This document shows, in pieces, positions 1 through 9,099 of a stretch of DNA of 64,000 nucleotides. This stretch comes from Peribacillus sp. Bi96. Lineage in GTDB: Bacteria > Bacillota > Bacilli > Bacillales > DSM-1321. The position numbers and the translations under genes were made by a program. A model generated the notes under the pieces. It searched no databases. It was given only the letters and a program-made list of their open reading frames with translations, and had not been told where the DNA came from. Positions within the stretch are counted from its first letter, which is position 1, and each line of letters starts with the position of its first letter. The DNA is taken from the NCBI RefSeq assembly GCF_918698115.1, contig NZ_CAKKLV010000001.1, forward strand, positions 186,001 through 250,000, written 5' to 3'.

Positions 1-13
1 TGGTGGTTTCTTC

Positions 14-1339
14 ATGACGACCGTTCAGGAAAGGGAAACAATTGCCACTCAATTCGCGGAGAAAATGAATGAAGATGAATTATTGAATTGCATGCGCTGC
101 GGCTTTTGCTTACCCCATTGCCCGACATATATTGAATCGGGATTAAAGGAATCCCATTCACCAAGGGGCCGGATTGCACTTATGAAAGCGGTGACGGATG
201 GTGTGATCGAGCCAGACGAAGATGTAGAACGTTCATTAAGTCTATGCCTGGGCTGCAGGGCTTGCGAGCCTGTTTGCCCTTCTGGTGTGAAATATGGACA
301 TCTTCTCGAAGAAGCAAGGGATATCATCCATCAGAATAAAAGGCACAGTTTCCCTGTAAAAACGATCCGAAAGGCCGTTTTTAGTGGATTATTCCCGCAT
401 CAGGAGCGAATGCAGACGATGACTAGTTTGCTTGGCTTTTATCAAAGATCAGGCCTGCAATACATGGCCCGAAAAACGGGAGTCTTAAACATGCTTCCGG
501 ATAATTTGGCAACCATGGAAAAAGTGCTGCCGAAAGTCCCGAAAAAATCAGAAATGAAAAATAGACCAACCGAGCTGCCTGCAATTGGCACGCTACTCAA
601 AAAGGTGGCATTCTTTTCAGGCTGCTTAATGGATACGATGTTTTTGGAAACGAACAAGGCCACACTAAAGCTTCTTCAGCTAGCTGGATGTGAAATCGTG
701 ATTCCAAAATCCCAGGCTTGTTGCGGAGCATTGCATGGGCACAGTGGTGAAAAAGAAGGAGCAAAGCAACTGGCCAAGCGTAATATTGAAGCTTTTGAAG
801 CGGACGAAGTTGATTATATTATTACGAATGCCGGCGGTTGTGGGGCTTTTCTCACTGATTATGACCATTTGCTTCAGGATGAACCGGTATGGCACGATCG
901 TGCAATCGCATTTAAGAATAAGATGAAAGATATCAGTGAAATTCTTGTTGATTTGCGTTTTCATGAAAAAGTTCGCCTGAAGCTGCCAGCTCAATCCATA
1001 ACCTTTCAAGATTCCTGTCACTTACGGAATGTAATGAATACCTCCTTGGCTCCGCGAGTTCTCCTTCAATCGATAGAAGGAATCGATTTCAGAGAAATGA
1101 AGGATGCGGATCGGTGCTGCGGCTCGGCAGGTATTTACAATATCGTTGAATCAGAGATGTCCATGAATATTCTCGACTCGAAAATGGAGCACACTAAATC
1201 GACTCAGGCGGATATAGTTGTCACGGCAAACCCTGGTTGTTTGCTGCAAATGCAATTGGGAATCGAGAGGGAAAACTTGGGGGAGTGTACGAAAGCGGTG
1301 CATATTGTGGACCTGCTAATGGAGGCCGTGGCTTTATAA
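14..1339 (+). CDS. glcF: Glycolate oxidase iron-sulfur subunit GlcF
   Basis: Iron-sulfur subunit of glycolate oxidase; it passes electrons from the flavin subunit GlcD during oxidation of glycolate to glyoxylate. The 441 aa hold two ferredoxin-type clusters, C26-x2-C29-x2-C32-x3-C36 (CMRCGFCLPHCP) and C78-x2-C81-x2-C84-x3-C88, followed by two CCG cysteine-rich domains (CCGALHG and CCGSAGIYN), the family's standard order and length. The partner glcD would lie upstream, outside the window. The ATG is 14 bases from the edge, so its ribosome site cannot be judged. Paralogous LutA/GlpC-type subunits are the main alternative. Confidence 0.9.
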   Translation: MTTVQERETIATQFAEKMNEDELLNCMRCGFCLPHCPTYIESGLKESHSPRGRIALMKAVTDGVIEPDEDVERSLSLCLGCRACEPVCPSGVKYGHLLEEARDIIHQNKRHSFPVKTIRKAVFSGLFPHQERMQTMTSLLGFYQRSGLQYMARKTGVLNMLPDNLATMEKVLPKVPKKSEMKNRPTELPAIGTLLKKVAFFSGCLMDTMFLETNKATLKLLQLAGCEIVIPKSQACCGALHGHSGEKEGAKQLAKRNIEAFEADEVDYIITNAGGCGAFLTDYDHLLQDEPVWHDRAIAFKNKMKDISEILVDLRFHEKVRLKLPAQSITFQDSCHLRNVMNTSLAPRVLLQSIEGIDFREMKDADRCCGSAGIYNIVESEMSMNILDSKMEHTKSTQADIVVTANPGCLLQMQLGIERENLGECTKAVHIVDLLMEAVAL

Positions 1340-1513
1340 TAGAAGAAAAAAGATTTCAAGCAGTATATGAAAATAATGAATAGCAGTATTTGATTAAACA
1401 TTACATTTTTAAAAATGGGGAAACCCTTGTAGAGCCTAGAATTCATTTGAAAGCACGTCCTGTGCTGAGAAAGAATTGTAAATGATATAACAAAAATGAA
1501 ATAATGATTCCTC

Positions 1514-1538
1514 GTTTACTTAGGTACATGGCGGGTAG
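1514..1538 (+). promoter_or_regulatory. Candidate sigma-B promoter of the first stress gene
   Basis: GTTTAC (1514-1519), 13-nt spacer, GGGTAG (1533-1538), against the sigma-B consensus GTTTAA-N13/14-GGGTAT. It lies about 55 nt before the start codon at 1592. Confidence 0.6.
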
Positions 1539-1591
1539 AGTTTATATAAACATCCACTAAACGAATCACAAAACCTAAGGAGGAATGTACA

Positions 1592-2521
1592 ATGAATAAA
1601 ACAATATATGGAGTATATGAATCAAATGCAGAAGTGATCCAAGCAATCGATGCACTAAAGGCCAAGGGTTTTGAAGGGGACGATATTACGGTGGTCGCAG
1701 ACAAGGAAGAAACATTGGATTTTGCGAACCATCAACGCGAAACTGATGTTCATACAATGACGAATGTCCCTAACGACGAATCATTTATGGACAAGGTGGC
1801 ACGCTTCTTCATGCCGGATGATACGGCAGACCTTTCCACAAGATTAGCAAATGCAGGTCTTTCGAATAGTGATGCGGCGGAACATGTCTTTGATGTAGAA
1901 AACGGAAAAGTTCTGGTTCTTGTCGATGAAAGTGAAGGCCACCTTGGAATGACAAAGGATAAATTCATGACTGGAACAACGGACACGGCCGGTACAAGGC
2001 CCGATACAAACTCCATCACCCCACTTTATAACGGTACTGAAAAAAACGATGCATTAAATAAAGAAGATATATATGGAGTGAACGGACAAGGCCGTAAATT
2101 GCCAGAGGATGAAAGAACACTTCAACTGCGGGAAGAACAGCTGAACATTGACAAAGAAAGAGTTCAGACAGGTAAAGTCCTCATTAATAAAGAAGTCAAT
2201 GAACAACATAAAACGATTAATGTCCCTGTTGAACACGAAGAAGTGACAATTGAGCATCGATCAGTTTCGGGTCGTGAATCGAAACGGGAAACCGGAAGCA
2301 TGAAAGATGGGGAAACCTTCCGTATTCCCGTTGTGGAAGAACAGTTGGAAGTTTCAAAAAAACCGGTTGTCACAGATGAAATAGTCATCAAGAAACATGC
2401 TGTACAAGAAACGGAACAAGGTCAGGATACGCTTAAAACGGAAGATATCCAGCTTGATAGTACAGATGAATCGATCGTGAATGAGAAAAAGGAAACTGGA
2501 AGTAGAAGCGACCGCTTCTAA
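1592..2521 (+). CDS. General stress protein: YflT (GSP17M) domain plus YsnF/AvaK DUF2382 domain
   Basis: A 309-aa soluble protein. Residues about 1-110 form the heat-induced stress protein YflT/GSP17M domain (starts KTIYGVYESNAEVIQAIDALK). Residues about 165-285 are the DUF2382/YsnF domain, rich in Glu, Lys and Val (VPVEHEEVTIEHR, FRIPVVEEQLEVSKKPVV). The ATG is preceded by AAGGAGGAATGTACA. Known relatives (B. subtilis YsnF, YflT) are sigma-B stress proteins of unknown biochemical role. It is the first of three consecutive YflT-type paralogues, each with its own sigma-B-like promoter. Its Asp/Glu-rich N-terminal body resembles its two neighbours, suggesting local duplication with later domain gain. 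Confidence 0.85.
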   Translation: MNKTIYGVYESNAEVIQAIDALKAKGFEGDDITVVADKEETLDFANHQRETDVHTMTNVPNDESFMDKVARFFMPDDTADLSTRLANAGLSNSDAAEHVFDVENGKVLVLVDESEGHLGMTKDKFMTGTTDTAGTRPDTNSITPLYNGTEKNDALNKEDIYGVNGQGRKLPEDERTLQLREEQLNIDKERVQTGKVLINKEVNEQHKTINVPVEHEEVTIEHRSVSGRESKRETGSMKDGETFRIPVVEEQLEVSKKPVVTDEIVIKKHAVQETEQGQDTLKTEDIQLDSTDESIVNEKKETGSRSDRF

Positions 2522-2536
2522 GAGTGAAGGAAATGG

Positions 2537-2567
2537 CCTACAGTTTTAAAAACTGCAGGTTTCTTTT
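2537..2567 (+). terminator. Intrinsic terminator
   Basis: CCTACAGTTTT / AAAACTGCAGG stem followed by TTTCTTTTT, just after the first stress gene. Confidence 0.7.
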
Positions 2568-2631
2568 TGATTTTAAAGACTGATTAAAGGTTCGAATCTA
2601 GGGAAGGCAAACCTTTGAAAGGGCCATTTTT

Positions 2632-2656
2632 GTTTAATTAGCACCCATCAGGGTAT
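2632..2656 (+). promoter_or_regulatory. Sigma-B promoter of the second stress gene
   Basis: GTTTAA (2632-2637), 13-nt spacer, GGGTAT (2651-2656): an exact match to both sigma-B boxes, 48 nt before the start codon at 2704. Confidence 0.8.
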
Positions 2657-2703
2657 AAATACACATAAGAAGAAATATCGGAATAATACGAGGAGGAAGA
2701 TGC

Positions 2704-3435
2704 ATGGGAAAAACATTATATGGAGTTTTTCGTACGAATACGGAAGTTACTCAGGCCATACAATCCCTCAAGGAAAAGGGAGTTCATGAAGGGGAAATAA
2801 CCGTAATAGCTGATAAAAAAGGAGATTTGGATTTTGTGAATGAAAAGCGGGATCCGGATGTAGATGTCGTTACGACCTCAAATGAAGATTCCTTCATAGA
2901 TAAGATGAAACACTTCTTCCTGAATGAAGGTTCTGGTGATATAAGGAACCGACTAGGTGATTTAGGGCTTGCCGATAGTGAAGCGACCGCTTATATAAAC
3001 GAAGTGGAGGCAGGGAAATTCCTGATTCTTTTAGATGAAACTGATACCGCATCAACACGAGAAGGCGTGACTTCCAACGGCTTGCAGGAAACGGACGAAG
3101 TATTTACAGATAATCCGCTGAAAACAGGTGTGGTGAACAATCCGGATCCAAACCTTTTTCCGGAGACAACAACGAATGCCTTTCAAACAAGGGAAGTGGA
3201 AGCGCAGCCCGGAAGAAGCGAAGAACTTCACGGAAATTCTGCCAACATCTTTGAAAACGAAGAGCTGGATACGAAGCGAGCCCAAGAAAGGGAAATCAGG
3301 GGGAACTCCACCGAAAAATATAAGGAGCAAAAGCCAGGGAATTATGAAGGGACACTAGCGAATGCTAGCGGGCAGCAAGAGGAAGACTTAAGGGATGAAT
3401 ACATCAAAAATCGAATTAACACCGACAATCTGTAA
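2704..3435 (+). CDS. YflT/GSP17M-domain general stress protein
   Basis: A 243-aa protein with an N-terminal YflT domain (about residues 1-110: KTLYGVFRTNTEVTQAIQSLKEKGV, then DSFIDKMKHFFLNEGSGDIRNRLGDLGL). The C-terminal half is hydrophilic, charge- and Asn-rich, probably disordered, with no recognised fold. RBS GAGGAGGAAG precedes the ATG by 6 nt. It is paralogous to the flanking genes at 1592 and 3709. Its exact sigma-B promoter implies induction by general stress; molecular role unknown. Confidence 0.8.
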   Translation: MGKTLYGVFRTNTEVTQAIQSLKEKGVHEGEITVIADKKGDLDFVNEKRDPDVDVVTTSNEDSFIDKMKHFFLNEGSGDIRNRLGDLGLADSEATAYINEVEAGKFLILLDETDTASTREGVTSNGLQETDEVFTDNPLKTGVVNNPDPNLFPETTTNAFQTREVEAQPGRSEELHGNSANIFENEELDTKRAQEREIRGNSTEKYKEQKPGNYEGTLANASGQQEEDLRDEYIKNRINTDNL

Positions 3436-3446
3436 TACGCAAAAGA

Positions 3447-3466
3447 ACAGCCTGCACAAGGCTGTT
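3447..3466 (+). terminator. Hairpin after second stress gene
   Basis: GAACAGCC-TGCACAA-GGCTGTTC, directly after the stop. No T-run of its own; it leads into the dispersed repeat starting at 3471. Confidence 0.45.
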
Positions 3467-3470
3467 CAGA

Positions 3471-3612
3471 CTGTAGACAAACTAGATGAAAATCGAGTTT
3501 GTCTACAGTTTCTTTATGGCTTGTAAAATTTGGACGTTGTTCCATCCCAGGCACTCGTTTTCCGCGGGCGCCTGTGGGGTCTCCCTTAGACGCGCTTTTC
3601 CCGCAGGAGGAA
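3471..3612 (+). repeat. Dispersed intergenic repeat, copy 1 (inverted-repeat head plus GC-rich tail)
   Basis: Begins with the perfect inverted repeat CTGTAGACAAACT / AGTTTGTCTACAG (3471-3508) and a short T-rich run. The following sequence (TTTATGGCTTGTAAAATTTG, about 3511-3530) is near-identical to that after the copy at 33375. Beyond this the copy carries a GC-rich tail with CACTCGTTTTCCGCGGG and CCCGCAGGAGG, of a type common as non-coding repeats in Bacillaceae. Small ORFs crossing it are not credible genes. Confidence 0.65.
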
Positions 3613-3633
3613 TCCCCATTAGACTATTTGCTT

Positions 3634-3658
3634 GTTTATTGTTAAAGCCGCAAGGTAT
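3634..3658 (+). promoter_or_regulatory. Candidate sigma-B promoter of the third stress gene
   Basis: GTTTAT (3634-3639), 13-nt spacer, AGGTAT (3653-3658). Spacing is identical to that of the promoters at 1514 and 2632. Confidence 0.6.
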
Positions 3659-3708
3659 AATTACAAAGGAATTTTATTTTAAGAAGAGTAACAAGGAGGA
3701 GGGAAAAC

Positions 3709-4101
3709 ATGGAAAAAAACGTATATGGTGTTTTTGACTCTAATCCGGAATTACTTGCTGCAATTCAACAATTACAAGCTAAAGGCGTGACTGGCACCCA
3801 AATGACAGTAGCAGCTGATATAAAAAATGATGTGCAGCTTGGAAATGAACATACGGATATCCTGATCATCGCCAATCAGGATAAGGAGGACACTCTTTTT
3901 TTAAGAATCTTCCACTACTTCACAGATGAAGGATCTGGAGATTTACGCAGCTTTTTCACGAAATACGGCTACTCATTTGCTGAGACAAAAGCGATGCTTA
4001 AAGAAGTGAGCGCAAAAAAATTCATCTTGCTGCTCGATGAAGAAGTGTCCATTGAAGAACTGAAGGCTGGCCATGATATAGTAGTACCGATAAAGAAGTA
4101 A
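3709..4101 (+). CDS. YflT/GSP17M-domain general stress protein, single domain
   Basis: A 130-aa protein made almost entirely of the YflT domain (KNVYGVFDSNPELLAAIQQLQAKGVTG; DEGSGDLRSFFTKYGYSFAETKAML; KFILLLDEE), the compact form of the family closest in size to B. subtilis YflT. RBS AAGGAGGAGG sits 8 nt before the ATG. It is third in a row of paralogues and ends at a terminator shared with convergent sspI. A stress role follows from family and promoter; the activity is unknown. Confidence 0.82.
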   Translation: MEKNVYGVFDSNPELLAAIQQLQAKGVTGTQMTVAADIKNDVQLGNEHTDILIIANQDKEDTLFLRIFHYFTDEGSGDLRSFFTKYGYSFAETKAMLKEVSAKKFILLLDEEVSIEELKAGHDIVVPIKK

Positions 4102-4114
4102 GCGAATCAAAAAA

Positions 4115-4145
4115 AATAACAGCCTGAGAGGGCTGTTATTTTTTT
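4115..4145. terminator. Bidirectional terminator between the stress gene and sspI
   Basis: AATAACAGCC-TGAGAG-GGCTGTTATT with A-run before and T-run after. It overlaps the sspI stop codon. Confidence 0.85.
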
Positions 4146-4345
4146 AATCCTGATTCGAGAGTAGTGATCATTTCCTGTTTTTCCTGCTCTGATGAATGTT
4201 GCCAGATGATCTCGAATAATACTCCCAAGCCAGGAAGCATTTTTTCCTCACCATTCTGTATGGCATCGACAATCGTGTCTTCCAGTTGATCTTGCGAATT
4301 TCCGCTTACATTTTGGATGATCGCATTACGTAGGTTTAAGTTCAC
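4136..4345 (-). CDS. sspI: Small acid-soluble spore protein SspI
   Basis: A 69-aa forespore protein, full length for the family (starts [20 protein letters not shown], ends in LESGLKK). SspI is a minor SASP packaged in the spore core, made under sigma-G in B. subtilis. The start is GTG at 4345, read leftward, with AGAGGAGGAATA as ribosome site. It is convergent with the stress gene at 3709 and divergent from the methyltransferase at 4468, the same sspI-ysgA arrangement as B. subtilis. I see no convincing sigma-G promoter. Confidence 0.93.
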   Translation of the reverse strand: MNLNLRNAIIQNVSGNSQDQLEDTIVDAIQNGEEKMLPGLGVLFEIIWQHSSEQEKQEMITTLESGLKK

Positions 4346-4425
4346 AATTATTCCTCCTCTAACACATAATGACTGACATTAATAGCATTTCACAAACTGG
4401 CATGCAATATGTATGTGAATTGCGT

Positions 4426-4431
4426 TATAAT
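4426..4431 (+). promoter_or_regulatory. -10 box of the ysgA promoter
   Basis: TATAAT at 4426-4431 with only a weak -35 (TGCAAT, 4403-4408). A start near 4438 excludes ATG codons further upstream and supports TTG 4468. Confidence 0.5.
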
Positions 4432-4467
4432 AGGAAAATCAGTGTGAAATTAAAGGAGCGTTTACCC

Positions 4468-5226
4468 TTGAAATATATAGAATCCGTAAAAAACCCGCAA
4501 GTGAAGCAATGGAAAAAGCTATTGACGAAAAAAGAGCGAGATAAAACAGGGAAATATTTAGTCGAGGGTTTTCACCTTGTTGAAGAAGCTTTAAAAGTAG
4601 ATATCGTCATGGAAGTGATCATCAATGAAGAAACAGAAATGCCTGCTCAGTTTAAACTGGAGGGCGCAGAAGTCATTTATGTCAAAAATGATATTATGAA
4701 AGCTATTTGCGATACCGAGGCCCCACAAGGAATTGCGGCGGTCTGTGAACAGAAGTCAATGAGCATGACATCCATTAATCCGGATAAACTATTGTTGATT
4801 GATGCTGTACAGGATCCGGGTAATATTGGAACGATGATCAGGACAGCGGATGCGGCAGGGATCGATGCGGTCATTCTTGGCGAAGGCTGTGCAGACTTGT
4901 ATAACCCTAAAGTGGTTCGTTCGACGCAAGGAAGCCTATTCCATATGCCTGTCATCAAAGGGAACCTTGCAGATATCATCGATGAGCTAAAAGAGCGCGG
5001 CACACCGGTTTATGGCACGGCTCTTGAAGGAGCTTCACCATTTGAAGAAGTGGAAAAGACCTCCCGATTTGCCCTGCTGGTCGGTAATGAAGGCAAAGGC
5101 GTATCGAAGGAATTACTGGAGAAAACGACGAAAAACCTTTATATTCCCATTTACGGAAAAAGCGAGTCATTGAATGTGGGGATCGCCGCCGGGATATTAA
5201 TGTACCATTTACGAAAATCAATTTGA
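4468..5226 (+). CDS. ysgA: SpoU/TrmH-family RNA 2'-O-methyltransferase YsgA
   Basis: Probable rRNA 2'-O-ribose methyltransferase of the SPOUT (TrmH/RlmB) class using S-adenosylmethionine. The 252 aa comprise an N-terminal RNA-binding SpoU substrate domain (about 5-80: KKERDKTGKYLVEGFHLVEEAL) and a SPOUT domain with motif 1 DAVQDPGNIGTMIRTADAAG, motif 2 LLVGNEGKGVSKE and motif 3 IPIYGKSESLNVGIAAGILMY, forming the trefoil knot. TTG at 4468 is chosen because AAAGGAG sits 9 nt upstream and the protein then starts KYIESVKNPQVK like its relatives. A frame from 4369 would begin before the promoter. It precedes pheST, as in B. subtilis. Confidence 0.88.
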   Translation: MKYIESVKNPQVKQWKKLLTKKERDKTGKYLVEGFHLVEEALKVDIVMEVIINEETEMPAQFKLEGAEVIYVKNDIMKAICDTEAPQGIAAVCEQKSMSMTSINPDKLLLIDAVQDPGNIGTMIRTADAAGIDAVILGEGCADLYNPKVVRSTQGSLFHMPVIKGNLADIIDELKERGTPVYGTALEGASPFEEVEKTSRFALLVGNEGKGVSKELLEKTTKNLYIPIYGKSESLNVGIAAGILMYHLRKSI

Positions 5227-5279
5227 AACGGCCGACGAATTATATTATAATAAAACAGAATTTTATAATGAAAACAACG

Positions 5280-5527
5280 ATGACAAAGAATAGTAACTTA
5301 AGTTATCCATATTCAGGGATAAAATGCCTCGACTGAAAGCATTTTTATGGCGCTGCTTAAGGGAATTCACCTTTCGAGTTGGCATTGGGAAGACATATGT
5401 CCGAAAAATGTTCCGGTGAAGAGCCGTTATTTTTATGAAGTGAGTGCGTAGTTTTTTTGTTGTGCACTAATAAGGGTGGTACCGCGATACATAAACCTCG
5501 TCCCTTTCTGGGATAGAGGTTTTTTTG
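5280..5527 (+). promoter_or_regulatory. Phenylalanine T-box leader of pheST
   Basis: tRNA-sensing riboswitch. Stem I shows the AGTA loop element (5292-5295) paired with GAA (5363-5365) immediately before the specifier codon TTC (Phe, 5366-5368) and the following A. The T-box AAGGGTGGTACCGCG is at 5472-5486. The terminator ACCTCGTCCCTTTCTGGGAT-AGAGGT plus T-run is at 5494-5527. Uncharged tRNA-Phe should pair with the specifier and with GGTG, opening the antiterminator to allow pheST transcription. Confidence 0.95.
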
Positions 5528-5564
5528 TGTTCATTTTTTTAAAAGGAAAATAAAGGAGGAAGAC

Positions 5565-6608
5565 ATGATGCAGGAACGTTTATTAGAACTGCAGGAAGAA
5601 GCGTTGCAAAAAGTGGCCGCCGCTTCCGAATTAAAGGAACTGAATGAAGTCCGAGTTGCTTATTTAGGGAAAAAAGGACCAATCACTGAGGTATTGCGTG
5701 GCATGGGTAAATTGTCAGCTGAAGAGCGTCCGAAAATCGGGGCACTTGCCAATGATGTCCGGGAAGCGATCGCAACAAAGATTGAAGAGAAACAAAAAGC
5801 TCTTGAAACTGCGGCTGTCAATGCAAAGCTTGCAACAGAAACGATTGACGTCACACTTCCAGGACGTCCAGTTAACAAGGGGAATCTTCATCCATTAACA
5901 CGTGTCGTGGAAGAAGTCGAAGACTTGTTCATCGGTATGGGTTATACCGTTGCTGAAGGTCCGGAAGTCGAAAGCGACTACTATAACTTTGAGGCACTTA
6001 ACTTGCCAAAAAGCCATCCGGCGCGTGATATGCAGGACTCTTTCTACATTACGGATGAAATCTTGATGCGTACGCACACTTCACCGGTTCAAGCAAGAAC
6101 GATGGAAAAACATAAAGGTCAAGGCCCTGTTAAAATCATCTGCCCAGGAAAAGTATATCGCCGTGATAATGATGATGCCACACACTCCCATCAATTCCAG
6201 CAAATTGAGGGCTTGGTCATCGATGAGAACATCAGCATGAGCGACCTGAAAGGTACACTTGACGTTTTTGCGAAAAAAGTATTCGGGCAAGACCGTGAAA
6301 TCCGTCTTCGTCCAAGTTTCTTCCCATTTACAGAGCCTTCAGTTGAAGTGGATATTTCTTGCAAAATCTGCGGCGGCAAAGGTTGCAGCGTTTGTAAACA
6401 AACAGGCTGGATCGAAGTGCTTGGCGGCGGGATCGTTCATCCGAACGTCCTTGAAATGGCTGGATTCGATTCCAAGAAATACTCTGGATTCGCATTTGGA
6501 ATTGGCGTGGAACGGATTGCCATGTTGAAATACGGTGTGGATGATATCCGTCACTTCTATACGAATGATGTTCGATTCTTAAAACAATTCAACCATCACG
6601 AAGCATAA
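5565..6608 (+). CDS. pheS: Phenylalanyl-tRNA synthetase alpha subunit
   Basis: Catalytic alpha subunit of the alpha2-beta2 class IIc enzyme that charges tRNA-Phe. The 347 aa show an N-terminal coiled-coil tRNA-binding arm (about 1-85) and the class II core with motif 1 [19 protein letters not shown], motif 2 [22 protein letters not shown] and motif 3 [28 protein letters not shown]; starts at 5565 and 5568 (ATGATG) are both possible. pheT follows after 28 nt with its own AAAGGAGG, so the two are co-transcribed under the Phe T-box. Confidence 0.97.
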   Translation: MMQERLLELQEEALQKVAAASELKELNEVRVAYLGKKGPITEVLRGMGKLSAEERPKIGALANDVREAIATKIEEKQKALETAAVNAKLATETIDVTLPGRPVNKGNLHPLTRVVEEVEDLFIGMGYTVAEGPEVESDYYNFEALNLPKSHPARDMQDSFYITDEILMRTHTSPVQARTMEKHKGQGPVKIICPGKVYRRDNDDATHSHQFQQIEGLVIDENISMSDLKGTLDVFAKKVFGQDREIRLRPSFFPFTEPSVEVDISCKICGGKGCSVCKQTGWIEVLGGGIVHPNVLEMAGFDSKKYSGFAFGIGVERIAMLKYGVDDIRHFYTNDVRFLKQFNHHEA

Positions 6609-6636
6609 ATTTTTATTTTATAAAGGAGGACCTACC

Positions 6637-9051
6637 ATGTTTGTGTCATATAAATGGTTACAAGATTATGTTGACCTTTCAGGCATCAATGCGACGGAGC
6701 TTGCTGACAAAATCACAAAAAGCGGCATTGAGGTTGAAGGGGTGGAAAAGAAAAGCGAAGGGCTAAAAGGAGTGGTCATCGGGCATGTCATTGAACGTGA
6801 ACAGCATCCTAACGCGGATAAATTGAATAGATGCCAAGTTGATATTGGGGCAGAAAATCCTGTTCAGATCATCTGTGGAGCACCGAATGTCGATAAAGGC
6901 CAAAAAGTTGCAGTCGCAACTGTCGGGGCAGTCCTTCCAGGCAATTTCAAAATTAAGAAAGCGAAACTTCGCGGTGAAGAATCGCACGGGATGATTTGCT
7001 CGCTTCAAGAATTGGGCTTCGAATCCAAACTCGTGTCCAAGGATTATGCAACAGGTATCTTCGTCTTCCCAAATGATGTCGAGGTAGGTAAAGATGCATT
7101 GGAAGAGCTTGGTTTAAGCGATGAAGTACTGGAACTTGGGCTGACTCCAAATCGTTCTGATGCATTGAGTATGCTAGGTGTTGCTTACGAAGTGGGAGCC
7201 ATTCTTGGCCGGGAAGTGAAATGGCCGGTTATCGAGAAAGAAGAAGCAACTGAAAAAGCAACTGATTACATCAGTGTCAAAGTGGAAGCGAAAGAGGATA
7301 ACCCGCTATACATCGCCAAATTCATTAAAGATGTAAAAATCGGGCCATCGCCGCTTTGGATGCAGACTCGGCTAATGTCTGCAGGTATCCGACCTCATAA
7401 TAATGTGGTCGATATCACGAACTACATCCTGCTTGAATACGGTCAACCGCTGCATGCCTTTGATTATGATCGCTTTGGTTCAAAGGAAATCGTCATCCGC
7501 AGAGCGAAGGATGCTGAAAAAATCGTAACTTTGGATGAAGCGGAACGCACTTTGTCACCAGAACATTTAGTGATCACAAATGGCACCGAGCCGGTTGCGA
7601 TAGCAGGTGTGATGGGCGGAGCCGATTCCGAAGTGAAAAATGATACAACGAATATCATTATTGAAAGTGCATATTTTGCAGGCACAGTAGTTCGTAAAGC
7701 ATCAAAAGACCACGGCTTACGCAGTGAAGCAAGTGCCCGATTTGAAAAAGGCGTCGATCCGGCCCGTGTTCGTGAAGCTGGCGAACGTGCGGCACAATTG
7801 ATTGCACAATATGCTGGCGGAACCGTTTTACAAGGAGCAGCAGAAGTTGACGAATTGATAATGGAACCAGCGGTCATTAGCATTACACTTGAAAAAATCA
7901 ACACCCTTCTTGGAACGAGCATGACCGTAGCTGAAGTGGAGTCCATTTTCAAACGCCTGCAATTCGGAGTGGAACTTGACAATGAAACGTTCACGATCAC
8001 TGTCCCTACACGCCGTGGTGATATCACGATTGAAGCAGATTTAGTTGAAGAAGCGGCACGTTTATATGGATATGATAACATTCCCGCTACACTGCCGATT
8101 GGTTCGGCTACTCCAGGCCAACTGACAGACTATCAAGTCAAACGCCGGAAAGCTCGTCGTACACTTGAAGGCGCAGGCCTTTATCAAGCAGTGACCTATT
8201 CACTGACGAGCGAGGAAAAAGCGTCGCAATTTGCGTTGGAAACTCGCGAATCCATTCGCTTGGCAATGCCAATGAGTGAAGAACGGAGCCAACTGCGCTT
8301 GAGCATCGTGCCACAATTATTAGAAGTCGTGAAATACAATAATGCTCGCCAACTTGATTCACTTGCTTTGTATGAAATCGGTTCAGTATTCTTTAAGCAG
8401 GACGGACAAGAGCTTCCTGACGAGAAAGAACATATTGCAGGAGCTATCACAGGGCTTTGGGAAGCGCACCTATGGCAAGGGGAAAAGAAACCAGTGGATT
8501 TCTTTGTTGCTAAAGGAGTGATCGAAGCATTATTCGATACACTGGGATTAGCTGATCAAATCAGTTACCGCCAAGCGGAAATCAATGACATGCATCCAGG
8601 ACGTACTGCCGAAGTACTGTTGAATGGTGATGTGATCGGCTTTATCGGCCAAGTGCACCCAACTGTCCAAAAAGACTTGGATATAAAAGAAACATATATT
8701 TTCGAACTTTCCTTAAAAGCGCTGTCAGAAGCCGAAGTGGCGCCGATTGCATATGAAACCATTCCGCGCTACCCATCGACAACACGCGATATCGCGCTTG
8801 TTGTGGATCAAGCGACAAAAGCTGGTGACATTCAAGATATTATTGAAGAAGCCGGAGGCAAGCTACTCAAAGAAGTAAGCATCTTCGATTTATACGAAGG
8901 CGAAAGAATGGAGGAAGGCAAGAAATCCATTGCCTACTCACTGAAATACTTCGATCCGGCACGTACGCTAACGGACGAGGACATTACAAAAGCACATGAA
9001 AAAGTTCTTGAAGCCGTGAAAGAAAAAGCTGGCGCAGAACTAAGAGGATAA
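6637..9051 (+). CDS. pheT: Phenylalanyl-tRNA synthetase beta subunit
   Basis: Beta subunit of PheRS: tRNA recognition, editing of Tyr-tRNA-Phe and assembly of the tetramer. The 804 aa run in the usual order: N-terminal tRNA-binding OB fold (about 40-150, [21 protein letters not shown]), B3/B4 editing domain (about 210-385), B5 (about 405-475), catalytic-like core (about 480-690) and a C-terminal ferredoxin-fold anticodon-binding domain (about 710-804, [13 protein letters not shown] to GAELRG). Length matches Bacillus PheT. It is the last gene of the T-box operon and ends at a hairpin 10 nt past its stop. Confidence 0.97.
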   Translation: MFVSYKWLQDYVDLSGINATELADKITKSGIEVEGVEKKSEGLKGVVIGHVIEREQHPNADKLNRCQVDIGAENPVQIICGAPNVDKGQKVAVATVGAVLPGNFKIKKAKLRGEESHGMICSLQELGFESKLVSKDYATGIFVFPNDVEVGKDALEELGLSDEVLELGLTPNRSDALSMLGVAYEVGAILGREVKWPVIEKEEATEKATDYISVKVEAKEDNPLYIAKFIKDVKIGPSPLWMQTRLMSAGIRPHNNVVDITNYILLEYGQPLHAFDYDRFGSKEIVIRRAKDAEKIVTLDEAERTLSPEHLVITNGTEPVAIAGVMGGADSEVKNDTTNIIIESAYFAGTVVRKASKDHGLRSEASARFEKGVDPARVREAGERAAQLIAQYAGGTVLQGAAEVDELIMEPAVISITLEKINTLLGTSMTVAEVESIFKRLQFGVELDNETFTITVPTRRGDITIEADLVEEAARLYGYDNIPATLPIGSATPGQLTDYQVKRRKARRTLEGAGLYQAVTYSLTSEEKASQFALETRESIRLAMPMSEERSQLRLSIVPQLLEVVKYNNARQLDSLALYEIGSVFFKQDGQELPDEKEHIAGAITGLWEAHLWQGEKKPVDFFVAKGVIEALFDTLGLADQISYRQAEINDMHPGRTAEVLLNGDVIGFIGQVHPTVQKDLDIKETYIFELSLKALSEAEVAPIAYETIPRYPSTTRDIALVVDQATKAGDIQDIIEEAGGKLLKEVSIFDLYEGERMEEGKKSIAYSLKYFDPARTLTDEDITKAHEKVLEAVKEKAGAELRG

Positions 9052-9060
9052 AAACTAAAA

Positions 9061-9095
9061 GACAGCTCCCAGAAATCAAGGGAAGCTGTCTTTTT
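9061..9095 (+). terminator. Terminator of pheST
   Basis: GACAGCTCCC ... GGGAAGCTGTC stem (one bulge) then TTTTTAT. Confidence 0.85.
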
Positions 9096-9099
9096 ATGA

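Noticed and set aside
4346-4440. Sigma-G promoter for sspI
   Set aside because: Expected biologically, but no pair of boxes with proper spacing could be read convincingly.
7464-8081. 205-codon opposite-strand ORF inside pheT
   Set aside because: Shadow of a conserved essential gene, Ser-rich, no ribosome site.
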